From an uncultured Flavobacteriales bacterium (GTDB taxonomy: Bacteria; Bacteroidota; Bacteroidia; Flavobacteriales; Vicingaceae): 5,980 nucleotides of DNA. The notes beneath the pieces are model-generated. The model worked only from the letters and a program-made list of their open reading frames with translations, ran no database searches and had not been told where the DNA came from. The DNA lies in the NCBI GenBank assembly GCA_946886085.1, contig CAMPHX010000093.1, forward strand, positions 1-5,980, written 5' to 3'. Shown piece by piece: positions 5,539-5,980 of the stretch. The stretch's first letter is position 1. Every line of letters begins with the position of its first letter. Made by a program: the position numbers and the translations under genes.

Positions 5539-5980
5539 AATTATTCATCATTACTTTTAGCTTAGGGTCTTTATTTCTCAAATCCAGACCACCTTCATAA
5601 ACAGATTTTAAGTTGACCAAATAGAATGACCAACCAAAGTCACACCCAAGTCGGATGCCTCGCTTTGAATTATCATCTGTCGGAATATTTTTTTGTGTTA
5701 GTTCTACAATTACATAATCGTCTAATATAGAAAGTTGAATATCCACTAAACACTCTCCTGCAAAAGTAAACTGAATAAAATCTTTTCCGTTTGCCTCCGT
5801 AATTTTACCATGCTCTGTTTCGTCATATAAATACCAATTCCATTCATAACTATATCCTTTTTCTATAGGTGTTTCTTTATTTACGGGTTTTCCGTTAGTA
5901 TCCATAAAAACAGCGTTACTTAAAAACCACTTTTCAATTGCTGATGCTGTTGTCCAAGCGGTATAAATATCAGCTAGTGG
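5537..5980 (-). CDS. SRPBCC/AHSA1-like START-domain protein, 5' end outside window
   Basis: The reading frame is open from the stop at 5537-5539 to the right edge, giving 147 visible residues. The ATG at 5903-5905 is internal: the 25 codons upstream of it read in frame without a stop and carry the family's opening motif, Ile-Tyr-Thr-Ala-Trp-Thr-Thr ... Ile-Glu-Lys-Trp-Phe. SRPBCC proteins are a helix-grip fold of about 150-165 residues with a deep hydrophobic pocket; the AHSA1-like branch is named after the Hsp90 co-chaperone Aha1. The middle has the expected beta strands, including Tyr-Glu-Trp-Asn-Trp-Tyr. The end has the typical long C-terminal helix, near Gly-Trp-Ser-Phe-Tyr-Leu-Val-Asn-Leu-Lys-Ser-Val, followed by Glu-Gly-Gly-Leu-Asp-Leu-Arg. 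About ten residues are probably missing. The ligand is unknown. The gene converges on the three-gene run. Confidence 0.85.
   Translation of the reverse strand, partial: PLADIYTAWTTASAIEKWFLSNAVFMDTNGKPVNKETPIEKGYSYEWNWYLYDETEHGKITEANGKDFIQFTFAGECLVDIQLSILDDYVIVELTQKNIPTDDNSKRGIRLGCDFGWSFYLVNLKSVYEGGLDLRNKDPKLKVMMNN

Overview
The window is low-GC DNA with features typical of a member of the Bacteroidota, probably Flavobacteriia-like. The evidence is a signal peptide ending Ala-Asn-Ala|Gln, an OmpA-like barrel followed by an Ig-like module, AT-rich codon use, tightly packed genes without clear Shine-Dalgarno sequences, and an intergenic cluster of small 3-nt-loop palindromes. This assignment is inferred; no marker gene is present.

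Layout. Positions 12-3707 hold one very large exported protein of 1231 residues. It has a signal peptide, a predicted eight-stranded outer-membrane barrel, a Pro/Thr-rich linker and an Ig-like domain. These are followed by 17 tandem copies of a Cys/His module: Ile-Cys-His, then Trp-x2-His-x2-His-Gly-Asp-x2-Gly-x-Cys. Two nucleotides later (3710-4297) comes a complete class I SAM-dependent methyltransferase of the thiopurine/halide-thiol methyltransferase superfamily. Four nucleotides after that (4302-5372) comes a complete family III (CaiB/BaiF) CoA-transferase with its catalytic Asp at residue 168. The three genes probably form one transcription unit, ended by a candidate intrinsic terminator at 5379-5430. 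Between it and the convergent fourth gene lies a cluster of four short inverted repeats (5432-5538) that looks like a dispersed REP-type element. The last gene (complement of 5537-5980) is a START-like SRPBCC/AHSA1 protein whose 5' end lies beyond the right edge.

How the genes relate. The methyltransferase and CoA-transferase look like ordinary soluble enzymes, and their physical coupling to the repeat protein has no obvious pathway explanation. The most interesting object is the repeat protein. It is a large array of putative metal-ligand modules on an outer-membrane anchor. It shows two-level duplication: an older five-module block copied once, and a younger 207-bp unit with glycine-rich linkers. 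One module has lost every His/Asp candidate ligand together while keeping both Cys and the Trp. A role in metal or small-ligand binding is a hypothesis only.
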